Assembly: GCF_025399835.1 (NCBI RefSeq)
Contig: NZ_JAODVR010000001.1
Span: 1-64,000, forward strand
Direction: 5' to 3'
DNA length: 64,000 nt
Origin: Haloarchaeobius sp. HME9146
GTDB lineage: Archaea; Halobacteriota; Halobacteria; Halobacteriales; Natrialbaceae
A program made the position numbers and the translations under genes. Below the pieces are notes generated by a model. The model did no database searches. It was not told the origin of the DNA and worked only from the letters and a program-made list of their open reading frames with translations. Below are positions 44,477 through 53,406 of the stretch, one piece after another; within the stretch, counting starts at the first letter, position 1; each line of letters begins with the position of its first letter.

Positions 44477-45007
44477 TCAGTCCTCGTCGTCCTGGTCGAT
44501 GTCGTGGCGCTCGTAGAACTCCTCGGGCGTGTCCTCGATTCTATCGAAGTCGTCGCTGAAGTAGTGCTCGTGGTGGCGGATCATCTGCTCGACGATCCAG
44601 CCCGAGAACTCGTCGTCGAAGCGCCACTCGCCGTCGAGTTCGGGGACCGAGAACCGGTCGTCGGTCGCGAAGGCGACGTAGACGTGGTAGAAGCCGAGGA
44701 TGACGTCGGCGAACTCGCGAGCCTTCGTCGCGCTGTCTTCCCGTCGGTCGGCGAGTTCGTCGCGGCCCGCCTCGGTCAGCTCGAAGTACTTGCGGTCGGG
44801 TTCGTCCTCGCGCTCGATACGCTGAGCCCAGCCCTTGTCCTCGAACTTGTAGAGGATGGGGTACACCGAGCCGTAGGAGGGCTCCCAGTGGCCGCCGCTG
44901 ATGTCACGGATTTCCTTGAGTATCTCGTACCCGTATCGCGGTTTCTCTTCTAAGAGTTCCAGCACGAGATACGCGATGAGTCCTTTCGGCGGGCCGCTTT
45001 TCCGCAT
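44477..45007 (-). CDS. PadR-family transcriptional regulator
   Basis: A 176-residue regulator starting at ATG 45007 (MRKSGPPKGLIAYLVLELLE). The winged helix shows the PadR pattern: KPRYGYEILKEIRDISGGHW, then SYGSVYPILYKFEDKGWAQR, and the wing RKYFELTEAGRDEL. The C-terminal helical part forms the dimer. PadR members often repress transport or stress genes. It is divergent from the heme-protein gene at 45121 with 113 bp between, and may control it; this is inference from position. Confidence 0.88.
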   Translation of the reverse strand: MRKSGPPKGLIAYLVLELLEEKPRYGYEILKEIRDISGGHWEPSYGSVYPILYKFEDKGWAQRIEREDEPDRKYFELTEAGRDELADRREDSATKAREFADVILGFYHVYVAFATDDRFSVPELDGEWRFDDEFSGWIVEQMIRHHEHYFSDDFDRIEDTPEEFYERHDIDQDDED

Positions 45008-45120
45008 CGCGTGAGGCTTTCCTCGGTGGTAGTAATAGGGTTTCGATACCCGCGAGGGGTTGCCCGCATCGCGGACGACGAACCAACACGTCCTTACTCT
45101 CGGTCTCCCAAGCCGACGAT

Positions 45121-46641
45121 ATGGAGCGACGCGAACCTCCGATGACGGAGGAGGGCTGGTACGCACTGCACGACTTCCGAACCGTCGACTGGGACGCGTG
45201 GCGCAACGCCCCCGAGCGCGAACGCGAACGGGCCCTCGCCGACGCCCGGTCGTTCTTCGACGCGCATTCGAGCCCCGAGGTGGGTGGCACGGCGGTCTTC
45301 ACCATCATCGGGCACAAGGCGGACCTGCTGGTCCTGCACCTGCGCGAGTCGATGAGCGACCTCGACCGGCTCGAACGGAGCTTCGAGAACACGGCGTTCG
45401 CGGAGTACACCGAGCAGTCGAGTTCGTACGTCTCCGTCACGGAGGCCTCGGGCTACACCGAGCGCGCCCGGGAGTACTTCGAGGGCGAGATGGACGAGGA
45501 CTCCGGGCTGGCGCAGTACATCGAGTCGCGCCTCCACCCGGACATCCCGGACATGGAGTACGTCTCGTTCTACCCGATGGACAAGCGTCGCACGCCCGAG
45601 GACAACTGGTACGACCTGTCCCACGACGAGCGCGCCGAGCACATGGCGAGCCACGGGGAGATCGGCCGCGACTACGCCGGCAAGGTCACCCAGATGATCA
45701 CCTCCAGCGTGGGCTTCGACGACCACGAGTGGGGCGTCACCCTCTGGAGCGACGAGCCGACCGAGATCAAGGACCTGCTGTACGAGATGCGCTTCGACCC
45801 CTCCAGCAGCCGGTTCGCCGAGTTCGGCACCTTCTACTTCGGTCGCCGGTTCGAGCCCGAAGACCTCGACGCCTTCATGGCCGGCGAGGCGGTCCCGGCC
45901 GACGAAGGGCATCCCCACGGCGACGCCGCCGGGCACCCGCACGGGGCGTCCGACCACGGCGAGAGCGGACACGCTCACGGTGAGGGCGGCCACCCGCACG
46001 GCGAAGGCGGCCACGGCGACGACTCGGGCCGCCCGCCGACCGACCACGGCGCGGAGGTCCGCGAGGAACTCGAGGACCGCGGCGTCTACGGCGGCCAACC
46101 CCACGGCGAGGACGTGTACGCGGTCGTCCTCTACTCCGAGGCCGACACCGACGAGCTGTTCGACGAGGTCGACGGCCTGCGCAAGAACTTCGACCACTAC
46201 GACTCCCACGTCAAGACCGCGGTGTACGAGAGCGACGGCGACTCCCCGGCCGCCATCGCGAGCGTCTGGGAGACCGAATCGGCGGCGGACACCGCCAGTG
46301 GATTCCTCACCGACCTCCCCGGTATCGTCCGGCAGGCCGGCGACGACGCCGACAGCGACACCTGGGGCACGATGGGGATGTTCTACACCGTCAAGCCCGA
46401 GAAGCGCGAGGATTTCGTCGAGAAGTTCGGCGTCGTCGGCGAGGTGCTCGAGGACATGGACGGTCACATCCAGACCGACCTGCTCGCGAACCGCGAGGAC
46501 GAGGACGACATGTTCATCGCCTCGCGCTGGGAGTCCCAGGAGGACGCGATGGCGTTCTTCCGCTCGGACGCCTTCTCGGACACGGTCGACTGGGGCCGAG
46601 ACGTGCTCGCGGACCGCCCGCGACACGTGTTCCTCGCCTGA
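45121..46641 (+). CDS. PitA-like heme-binding protein (chlorite dismutase-like + ABM fusion)
   Basis: A 506-residue two-domain protein. Residues about 8-260 match the chlorite dismutase-like/HemQ fold (TEEGWYALHDFRTVDWDAW, EWGVTLWSDEPTEIKDLLYE, FGTFYFGRRF). This fold binds heme. A His/Gly-rich linker (GHPHG, GHAHGEGGHPHGEGGHG, about 263-300) leads to an antibiotic-biosynthesis-monooxygenase (ABM)-like domain (about 315-505). The Cld-ABM fusion is known in haloarchaea as PitA. HemQ relatives complete heme synthesis; the histidine linker may bind metals. Divergent from a PadR regulator. Confidence 0.9.
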   Translation: MERREPPMTEEGWYALHDFRTVDWDAWRNAPERERERALADARSFFDAHSSPEVGGTAVFTIIGHKADLLVLHLRESMSDLDRLERSFENTAFAEYTEQSSSYVSVTEASGYTERAREYFEGEMDEDSGLAQYIESRLHPDIPDMEYVSFYPMDKRRTPEDNWYDLSHDERAEHMASHGEIGRDYAGKVTQMITSSVGFDDHEWGVTLWSDEPTEIKDLLYEMRFDPSSSRFAEFGTFYFGRRFEPEDLDAFMAGEAVPADEGHPHGDAAGHPHGASDHGESGHAHGEGGHPHGEGGHGDDSGRPPTDHGAEVREELEDRGVYGGQPHGEDVYAVVLYSEADTDELFDEVDGLRKNFDHYDSHVKTAVYESDGDSPAAIASVWETESAADTASGFLTDLPGIVRQAGDDADSDTWGTMGMFYTVKPEKREDFVEKFGVVGEVLEDMDGHIQTDLLANREDEDDMFIASRWESQEDAMAFFRSDAFSDTVDWGRDVLADRPRHVFLA

Positions 46642-46698
46642 ATCGGCCGGGCGGGACCGCGACAGCAGTTTTCGAAGAACAGGGCGCTCCCGTCGACA

Positions 46699-46784
46699 CT
46701 GTACGCTGCGCTATCTCTGTATGCTGCGCTATCTCTGTATGCTGCACTATCTTCTGTACGCTGCGCTATCTTCTGTACGCTGAA
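46699..46784 (+). repeat. 18-19 bp tandem repeat
   Basis: Four full units of CTGTAYGCTGCRCTATCT plus part of a fifth start at 46699, 46717, 46735 and 46754, with the last two units one base longer (TATCTT). The units are directly adjacent without spacers, which rules out a CRISPR array. The reverse complement (GCAGCATACAGAG) resembles the motif found at 16-17.5 kb. Confidence 0.8.
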
Positions 46785-47241
46785 GAAACCGCGTGGAGAG
46801 CCGAAGCGACAGCCAACGGAGACTCGCTGCAGATGGGGGAAAGGAGCGGTTGCTGAAAGAGAGGTCACGAAGCAACGCGACGACCTCGTTTCGTCGCGCC
46901 TGTCGCGTGCCCTCACCTGCCAGGGCCGCGGGGGGCTTGCGGCCCGACACGGCAGATGGCCCCGACCCGTCGGTGTGGGGGGTAGCCGACAGGTCGGGAC
47001 GATGCACCGTGTCGCACACGAGTGCGAGCGGAACCGATGCATTTCGACACGGAGTCGAGACGGAATCGGAGTTCTTCCGCACGCCATGTGCCCGACCGGG
47101 AGTGATACCAGCGCACTGTGCCCCGAGTCCCGGTCAGTGGCGAACGTCGTTGCACGCTTCTCACGGCGAGCTGGACGCTCCCGCGAGAAGGGCGTATATA
47201 AGTAGTGCTTCGGAGGGTATAGCTAATCGCTCGTTTCCTAT
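46785..47241. other. Long spacer with an orphan TATA box
   Basis: About 460 bp without a convincing gene, between the convergent ends of the PitA-like gene and the aldo/keto reductase gene. A strong TATA box, GTATATAAGTA, lies at 47194-47204. No recognised coding start follows at the right distance on the plus strand, and on the minus strand only an unlikely 83-residue frame follows. A small RNA gene is a possible explanation. Confidence 0.45.
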
Positions 47242-48294
47242 TTAAGCGACACGCTTGTCTATCCCGGCGGTTTCTATGTCCTCCCCGCCGACAGACGAGC
47301 GGAGCACGTCCATCCCGTCGTCGCGGTCGACGCCGAACCCGTCGGCGTAGAGGTCCTGCACGCGCTCGAACTCCTCGTCCGAGAGCGGCGGGACGTCACT
47401 GGCGGCTGCCCACTCATCGATGTCCTCGCGAGTGCGGAACGTCGGCGTGATGGTCGCCACAGAATCGTGATACAGCAGCCACTGGAGGCTCGCCTGGGAC
47501 ATGGTTCGCTCGCCGTCGCGTTCGAGGAACCGGACCGTGTCGAGCTTGTCCCAGCCCGTCTCGTACCAGGCGTCCGGCCGGTACGAGCGGTGGTCGTCCT
47601 CGGCCAGTTCCGTGTCACGGGTGACCTGTTCGTTCAGGACGCCCGAGGAGTGCGGGACGCGGGGGATGAGGCTCGTGTTCGAGCCGGTCTCCGCGATGGT
47701 GTCGAGGAAGTGCCCGCCGACCTCCTGTTCGAGCATGTTCCAGACGAGCTGGAGGGAGTCGAACTCCTCGGTGATGGCCTTGTCGCCCTCGGCCAGCCAG
47801 CCGATGGAGGGGCCGAGCGCCCAGCCGACGGCGTTCACGAGGCCCTCCTCTTTCAGTTCGTCGAGGGTCTCCAGGACGTCGGCGTCGACCTCGTCGACGT
47901 TGGCGTTGTGGAGCTGGAGCACGTCGATGGTGTCGAAGCCGAGACGGTCGAGGCTGCGCTCGGTCGCGGTTCGGATCCACTCGGGTGTGATCTCCTTGGG
48001 GAGTTCGCCGTGGCCAGCCTGGGGGTTGTTGTAGAAGTCGTAGCCGACCTTCGTGGCGACGACGACCTCGTCCCGGCGGTCGCCCAGCGCCTCACCGATG
48101 AGTTCCTCGCTCCGACCGTGGCCGTACACGTCGCCGGTGTCGAAGTAGGTGATACCCTGGTCGAGGGCGTAGCGGACCATCTCCTTGGCCTGCTCTTCTG
48201 TCCGGTCGCCCCACCAGTCGGTGCCGACGACCCACGCGCCGAACCCGATCTCTGAGACCTCGAGTCCGGAATCGCCGAGTTCGCGATAGTGCAT
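47242..48294 (-). CDS. Aldo/keto reductase
   Basis: A 350-residue NADP(H)-dependent oxidoreductase of the aldo/keto reductase family. The catalytic tetrad is recognisable: Asp in FDTGDVYGHGRSEELIG (about 51-67, with Tyr), Lys in VVATKVGYDFYN (about 78-89) and His in IDVLQLHNAN (about 125-134). The C-terminal part is shorter in NADP-binding motif clarity. Substrates unknown; members of this type in haloarchaea are often called oxidoreductases of the Tas/YajO group. The start is ATG 48294, and it is divergent from the GH32 gene. Confidence 0.9.
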   Translation of the reverse strand: MHYRELGDSGLEVSEIGFGAWVVGTDWWGDRTEEQAKEMVRYALDQGITYFDTGDVYGHGRSEELIGEALGDRRDEVVVATKVGYDFYNNPQAGHGELPKEITPEWIRTATERSLDRLGFDTIDVLQLHNANVDEVDADVLETLDELKEEGLVNAVGWALGPSIGWLAEGDKAITEEFDSLQLVWNMLEQEVGGHFLDTIAETGSNTSLIPRVPHSSGVLNEQVTRDTELAEDDHRSYRPDAWYETGWDKLDTVRFLERDGERTMSQASLQWLLYHDSVATITPTFRTREDIDEWAAASDVPPLSDEEFERVQDLYADGFGVDRDDGMDVLRSSVGGEDIETAGIDKRVA

Positions 48295-48452
48295 ATCCCC
48301 GGGTTAGGAACCGGGATACTTAGCGGGTGTGCTTCGTTCTCGACCACTGAGAAAGAATCAGCCGGGAATCGGGTCCGCTCGCGGACCGCCGCGGCCGCGA
48401 ATGACGGGAGAGAAGCAACGCTTTTCATTCGGTACCGAGTTAAAAACTGGCA

Positions 48453-50588
48453 ATGGACGGAATTCCGGTTCGCGTCGCGTGTCTCTACGTGGCCGAGCTG
48501 ACCAGCGAACAGCGGGCCGCCTACGACTGGTGTGCCGAGACGGCTGCACGGGCGGACCGCATCTCGCTGGACGTGGTCGCGGACGGCGCGGTCGACCTCG
48601 CGGCGTACGACGCCGTCTGGTGGCACCGTGACCGCCCGCTGGACGGTGCAGACGTGCGAGCCGCCGGCGAACCCCTGTCGGCCTACGTCGAGAACGGTGG
48701 TGGCCTCCTGCTCAGTCTGCGCGCCATGGCCGCCGTCGACCAGCTGGGCATCGACCCGGTCGCCCCCGACGCCACCGGCGTCGACGACATCACCGGCCGG
48801 GCTGGCATGTTGCGCCGGTCGCTGCACGACGACCATCCGGCGTTCGAGACGTTCGAGGGGCGACGCTTCTTCACTCGCGCCCCCGACCGCGAACAGGCGT
48901 TCGCCCGGTACGAGCGCGTTGTCCCGGATTCGGGCGACGTGCTGGCGTGCTCGGTCCGGGGCGACGCCGACCTCGTCGGCCACCGCACCCTCGTCGAGTG
49001 GACGCCGGGCGCGGGCCAGGTCATCGGGGCTGGCTCCGCGCTCGGCTTCCGCGACCCCGGCGACTACGAGGACGCCATGCGCCACGAGCAGTTCGTGCGC
49101 AACCTGCTCGCGACGCTTTCGAGTTCCCGAACCCGGGGCGTGACCGGCCGCCCCGCGACGACGGAGGGCTTCACCCAGCTACGCGAGCACCTCGCCGACG
49201 ACCACCACCGGCCCGCGTACCACCTCTCGCCACCCGCGAACTGGCTGAACGACCCGAACGGGCTCATCCAGTACGACGGCGCGTACCACGTCTTCTACCA
49301 GTACAACCCGAGTGGGCCGTTCCACGGCTCCATCCACTGGGGCCACGCCGTCAGCGAGGACCTGGTGAACTGGCGGGACGAACCGGTCGCGCTGGCACCC
49401 ACCCCTGGGGGCCCGGACCACGACGGCTGCTGGTCCGGCTGTGCGGTCGTCGACGACGACGGAACCCCGACACTGCTCTACACCGGTGGTGAAGGGCACG
49501 TGCAGTTACCGTGTCTGGCCACCAGCGACGACGACCTCCAGTCGTGGACGAAACACCACGACAACCCCATCATCGAGGAGGCACCCACCGACATCGACAT
49601 CCTCTCGACCGACGACTGGGAGGCCGAGTTCCGCGACCACTGCGTCTGGCGCGAAAACGGGTACTGGTACCAACTCATCGGCTCGGGCGTCACCGAGGTC
49701 GGCGGCACCGCCCTGCTGTACCGCGGTGAGACCCTCCGCGAGTGGGAGTACGTCGGCCCCCTCCTGACGGGCGAGGACGGCCACGGCACCGTCTGGGAGT
49801 GCCCGGAACTGCTGGACTTCGGCGAGAAACAGCTCCTGCACGTCTCGAACTACGACGAGGTCCGGTACTTCCTCGGCGAGGCCGACCTCGACACGCCCGG
49901 ATTCTCCGTCGAGTACGAGGGCAAACTCGACCACGGCGCGTTCTACGCCCCGCAGTCGCTCTCGACCGACGACGGCCGGGAACTCACCTTCGGCTGGCTG
50001 CCCGAGGCCCGCGGCATGGAAGCCCAGTGGGAGGCCGGCTGGTCCGGGCTCATGTCCCTCCCCCGCGAACTCGATCTGGGCGACGACGGCCGCCTCCGCC
50101 AGCGCCCCGCCGCCGAGCTGGCCACACTCCGCGAGCGTCACGCCGAATCGCGCGAACTCGGGCTCCCGACTGACGCGCATCGTCGGCTCGACCTGGAGGG
50201 CGCGGCCGAACTCCAGCTCTCGGTCGACGTCTCTCCGGGTGGTACCTTCGAACTCGGCGTCTGCGAGTCACCCGCCCTCTCGGAACGCACCGCCATCCGC
50301 TACGACGGCGAGTCCGTCGTCGTGGACCGGTCACACAGCAGCCAGAACCCCGCCGCCGACCCCGGTGAGCAGCACATGCCGGTCGACGACGACGGCCAGG
50401 TCGACCTCACCGTGTTCGTCGACGGGAGCGTCGTCGAGATATTCGCGAACGAGCACCGCTGCCTGACGACCCGGGTGTACCCGACCCGCGCGGACGCGAC
50501 CGGAGCCTCGATTCGAGCCCTCGGCGGGCCCGTCGACGTCGACATCGAGGGCTGGGAGCTCGAAAGCGTGTGGCCAGCTGGGCGGTGA
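48453..50588 (+). CDS. GH32 fructan hydrolase with an N-terminal ThuA-like domain
   Basis: A 711-residue protein. Residues about 1-215 resemble a ThuA/glutamine-amidotransferase-like domain ([34 protein letters not shown]). The GH32 five-bladed propeller follows, with nucleophile Asp267 in NWLNDPNG, transition-state Asp395 in FRDHCVW (normally RDP, here RDH) and acid/base Glu449 in WECPELL. A C-terminal beta-sandwich (about 570-710) ends with [17 protein letters not shown]. It should hydrolyse beta-fructosides such as sucrose, levan or inulin. No signal peptide is seen. It is convergent with the GH68 gene and probably functions with it. Confidence 0.9.
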   Translation: MDGIPVRVACLYVAELTSEQRAAYDWCAETAARADRISLDVVADGAVDLAAYDAVWWHRDRPLDGADVRAAGEPLSAYVENGGGLLLSLRAMAAVDQLGIDPVAPDATGVDDITGRAGMLRRSLHDDHPAFETFEGRRFFTRAPDREQAFARYERVVPDSGDVLACSVRGDADLVGHRTLVEWTPGAGQVIGAGSALGFRDPGDYEDAMRHEQFVRNLLATLSSSRTRGVTGRPATTEGFTQLREHLADDHHRPAYHLSPPANWLNDPNGLIQYDGAYHVFYQYNPSGPFHGSIHWGHAVSEDLVNWRDEPVALAPTPGGPDHDGCWSGCAVVDDDGTPTLLYTGGEGHVQLPCLATSDDDLQSWTKHHDNPIIEEAPTDIDILSTDDWEAEFRDHCVWRENGYWYQLIGSGVTEVGGTALLYRGETLREWEYVGPLLTGEDGHGTVWECPELLDFGEKQLLHVSNYDEVRYFLGEADLDTPGFSVEYEGKLDHGAFYAPQSLSTDDGRELTFGWLPEARGMEAQWEAGWSGLMSLPRELDLGDDGRLRQRPAAELATLRERHAESRELGLPTDAHRRLDLEGAAELQLSVDVSPGGTFELGVCESPALSERTAIRYDGESVVVDRSHSSQNPAADPGEQHMPVDDDGQVDLTVFVDGSVVEIFANEHRCLTTRVYPTRADATGASIRALGGPVDVDIEGWELESVWPAGR

Positions 50589-50630
50589 AGGCGGGAGAAA
50601 CGGCTGTTTTCTGGGTTTTTTCACGAGCAC

Positions 50631-50818
50631 TCTGGCGCGCGCTGGCGAGTGTGCCGAGCGAAAGCGAGGCTGCGAGCCAGAGCCGCGCGAGGGATGAGAA
50701 GCACAGCGAAACGGAGTGGAGCGAGCATCGAAATCGGCTGGGGAGGGTGTGGTGCGGGGTGGTGCTGTGCGGGGCGGTTTCCACTGCCACCAGCGCGAGT
50801 CACCTGCTCGTCCTCACC
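50631..50818 (+). repeat. Dispersed GC-rich repeat, copy 6
   Basis: It contains TCTGGCGCGCGCTGGCGAG, CCGCGCGAGGGATGAGAAGC, AATCGGCTGGGGAGGG and CACTGCCACCAGCGCGAGT. It lies between the convergent ends of the GH32 and GH68 genes. Confidence 0.82.
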
Positions 50819-50876
50819 AGACCCAGTTCGCCAGCAGCGGGGAAGAGTCAGTTCTCAGCGACCCCGCAAACACGAC

Positions 50877-52316
50877 TCACCGGTACGAGTACCCAGATTC
50901 CTCCTCGCGAGTCCCGTATCGCTCCGCGAACTCCACAGGCGGCAGTTCCTCGTCCTCGGTCGGGAGGTGCCCATGGTCCAGCACACCGCGAAGCCACGTC
51001 TCCCCATCGCCGAACCCTAACCGCACCGTCGGCGCGAGCGTCCCGCCGAAGCGGCGCATCTGCTCGTTCTCGGGCAGCAGGGCCACGTCGTCCAGCGACG
51101 GCCGGTCGAAGTCGTAGTAGTTGAAGAAGCTCGTCACCAGCAGCTCGTCGCGGTGCTGGTACACCATCCACGAGTACGCCTGGAAGGGGGCGTTCGCGGG
51201 ATTCGTCAAGACCAGCCCGGAGCCGTTCAGGGGCTCGTACTCCCCACGAAGGTCGTCCGCGACGAAGCCGTAGAGGGCGTCGTACCCGGAGAGGCCGGGC
51301 GCGAACGTGTGGACGTGGCTCGCGGTGAACAGGTAGTACTGGCCGTCGTCGACCACGATGTGGGGGCGCTCCAGTTCCTGGTTGACTCCCACGGCGTCGA
51401 GGAGGGGTCCCTGCAGATTCCAGTCGGTCGGGTCGCCGGTCGGGGAGTGGGCGATACCGATGCTGCCGTTGAACTCCTGCTGGGCCGCATCGCCGCCGCA
51501 GGCGTCGGAGCCCTCGGGGACGGGCGTGTTCGCCTCGAACAGGAGGTACGTCTCGCCGTCGGCGGGGTCCTCGAAGAACCACGGGTCGCGGAAGGTGTAG
51601 ATCATCCCGCGGGACTGGTCCTCCGTCTCGTACCACTCGCCGTCGGGTTCGGCGAGAATCTCGTGCTCCCACGGGCCCTGGAGGCTGAGGCCCTGGCCGC
51701 TCGTCTCGACGGTCCCACCAGAGGCGCAGGCGAGGCGCTGGGTGTAGGTCAGTTCGTCCTCGCCGGACTCGCCGGCCGCGGTGTAGTAGAGGTAGCAGGT
51801 TCCGTCGTCGTCCAGCATCGCGGAGCCGGCCCACTGGCGCGAGCCGAACGCCTCGTCGGGCTCGACGGCGACGCCGCCGCGGTTCCACTGCTCGCCGTCC
51901 TTCGAGTAGTAGTACCGGATGGTCGCCACGTCGTGGCGCTTGCCGGGGAGCAACTCCGCCGAGGCGGAGAGACAGAAGATGACGCGGTAGCCACCGGGGG
52001 TGGCGATGCTGCCGTCGCGCTCGCGCAGGAGCCACGTGTCCCAGATGTGGTTCTCGGAATCCGTGGTGCTCGCCGGCGGGTAGATGATGGGTGCGGTCGC
52101 GTCGTCACGCCGAGTGATGGTCGCGGCCTGGTCGCGGGTCCAGGCGGGCGTCGCGGACCCGGGCGTCTGCTCGGTCATACGCGGAGTACTCGTCTCCGAG
52201 TGAATAGACGTACTCATTTTCGGCACGTCCCGCGTCGCCTCGTCGGGCTCCGTGTCGGTCTCGTCCCGGTCGCGACACACGGTCGGTGTCGCGGAGTCGG
52301 GCGTCTCGTCGCTCAT
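50877..52316 (-). CDS. Levansucrase (GH68)
   Basis: GH68 enzymes transfer fructose from sucrose to build levan. Catalytic motifs are in place: nucleophile Asp93 in NHIWDTWLL, Asp244 in TFRDPWFF and acid/base Glu316 in QELERPHI. Numbers use the start at ATG 52316 (479 residues). A second in-frame ATG at 52178 (MTEQTPGSATPAWTRDQ) gives 433 residues, the more usual length. The extra 46 residues arose by an in-frame duplication of the start region (see 52150-52348). Both starts have similar upstream sequence, so two products are possible. No signal peptide is visible, unlike bacterial levansucrases. Confidence 0.9.
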   Translation of the reverse strand: MSDETPDSATPTVCRDRDETDTEPDEATRDVPKMSTSIHSETSTPRMTEQTPGSATPAWTRDQAATITRRDDATAPIIYPPASTTDSENHIWDTWLLRERDGSIATPGGYRVIFCLSASAELLPGKRHDVATIRYYYSKDGEQWNRGGVAVEPDEAFGSRQWAGSAMLDDDGTCYLYYTAAGESGEDELTYTQRLACASGGTVETSGQGLSLQGPWEHEILAEPDGEWYETEDQSRGMIYTFRDPWFFEDPADGETYLLFEANTPVPEGSDACGGDAAQQEFNGSIGIAHSPTGDPTDWNLQGPLLDAVGVNQELERPHIVVDDGQYYLFTASHVHTFAPGLSGYDALYGFVADDLRGEYEPLNGSGLVLTNPANAPFQAYSWMVYQHRDELLVTSFFNYYDFDRPSLDDVALLPENEQMRRFGGTLAPTVRLGFGDGETWLRGVLDHGHLPTEDEELPPVEFAERYGTREEESGYSYR

Positions 52317-52348
52317 GGGAATACAACTCACTTCTGAGTGAATAGCTA
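52150..52348 (-). repeat. Duplicated start region of the levansucrase gene
   Basis: Two 61 bp copies at 52150-52210 and 52288-52348 align without gaps, 138 bp apart, with 42 of 61 positions identical by eye. Each copy has the ATG with the following codons and an upstream stretch CTATTCACTC. Each also has an inverted repeat between that stretch and the start: TCACT-CAGA-AGTGA in the distal copy and ACTCG-GAGA-CGAGT in the proximal copy. These could be operators. Confidence 0.75.
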
Positions 52349-52477
52349 TTGCCCTTCCCGGCAAGTACCGCACCGGAGTTGTCGAGTCGCACACGGTCGG
52401 GTCCCGGCAACACTGCCCGGGTGGTACAGAGTTCGCACAACCGAACCACCATATGTGTCCGTGACGAAAGACCGCCC

Positions 52478-53377
52478 ATGACGAAGCGTCACGTCTCGTT
52501 GCCGGACAGTGCGGAGGCCGGCGTCCGAGCGTTCATCGAGGAGGTAGACGAACGGCTCTCCTCCGACGAGAGCACCTGTAGCGTGGTCGAGGATGTGCTC
52601 GTCGACCTCCACGGCGACCGCGACGCCTACGAGCGCTGGAAGAACGGCGAGGACGTCTCCGCGGCCGAGCAGGTCCGCCTGCAGGGGTACGACCCGTGCA
52701 ACACCACCCTCGAATCGGAGTACTACGCCGAGAAGGACGAGGAGGCGTTCAAGCGCTCGAAGCACCTCCAGTGGCTCTGGCGGCAGTTCGACGCCACACC
52801 GATGGCCGACAACGTCGAGTTCGCGCTCCGCTTCCGCCAGATGCTCGCCGAACACCTCTTCGAGGACGTGGGTGAGAACTGCCGCTTCTTCAAGGGCATC
52901 TCGTTCACCTACGGCCACAACATCACCATCGGCGACAACGTGGTCATCCACGACGACGTCCACCTCGACGACCGCGGCAAGCTCACCATCGGCGACCGCT
53001 GTTCCATCTCCGACGGCGTCCACGTCTACAGCCACGACCACGACGTCGTCGACCAGACCGCCGTCGAGAACTTCCACACCATCGTCGAGGACGACGTGCG
53101 CCTGACCTTCGACGTGATGGTCCGTGCCGGCTGCAAGGTCGGCGAGAACGCCGTCGTCGGCGCTCGCGGCGTCGTCCAGCACGACATCCCCGCCCACCAC
53201 ATCGCCGTCGGCCAACCCGCCAAGAGCGTGAAGATCAAGCCCGGCTGGGAGGACGAGGCCGAACCGCTGGAGGACGCCGGTGTCAACCGCCAGGACGAGC
53301 GGAAGCTCCCGTACGACCTCCCGGACGACTTCGAGGCGTTCGACGAGTTCGGACGCGACCTGTCGCCCCGGAAGTAA
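52478..53377 (+). CDS. Left-handed beta-helix acyltransferase
   Basis: A 299-residue acyltransferase of the LbH (maltose/galactoside O-acetyltransferase-like) type. The start is ATG 52478 (MTKRHVSLPDSAEAGVRAFI). The N-terminal 140 residues are helical. Hexapeptide repeats follow from about residue 150: NITIGDNVVIHDDV, KLTIGDRCSISDGVHVYSH, VRAGCKVGENAVVGARGVVQ. The conserved catalytic His lies in the VYSHDHD region. Acetyl-CoA is the likely donor and a sugar or polysaccharide the likely acceptor. Close to the GH68 gene (divergent), consistent with exopolysaccharide metabolism. Confidence 0.88.
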   Translation: MTKRHVSLPDSAEAGVRAFIEEVDERLSSDESTCSVVEDVLVDLHGDRDAYERWKNGEDVSAAEQVRLQGYDPCNTTLESEYYAEKDEEAFKRSKHLQWLWRQFDATPMADNVEFALRFRQMLAEHLFEDVGENCRFFKGISFTYGHNITIGDNVVIHDDVHLDDRGKLTIGDRCSISDGVHVYSHDHDVVDQTAVENFHTIVEDDVRLTFDVMVRAGCKVGENAVVGARGVVQHDIPAHHIAVGQPAKSVKIKPGWEDEAEPLEDAGVNRQDERKLPYDLPDDFEAFDEFGRDLSPRK

Positions 53378-53406
53378 CAGATTTTTACCCGGTCGGGCCG
53401 AATCGC

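Noticed and set aside
46699-46784. Possible CRISPR array
   Set aside because: Units are adjacent and there are no spacers between them, and no cas genes are present.
46793-47245. 150-codon plus-strand frame in the spacer after the PitA-like gene
   Set aside because: Composition is rich in Arg, Ser and Pro without acidic bias and does not resemble haloarchaeal proteins; no start signal at the right place.
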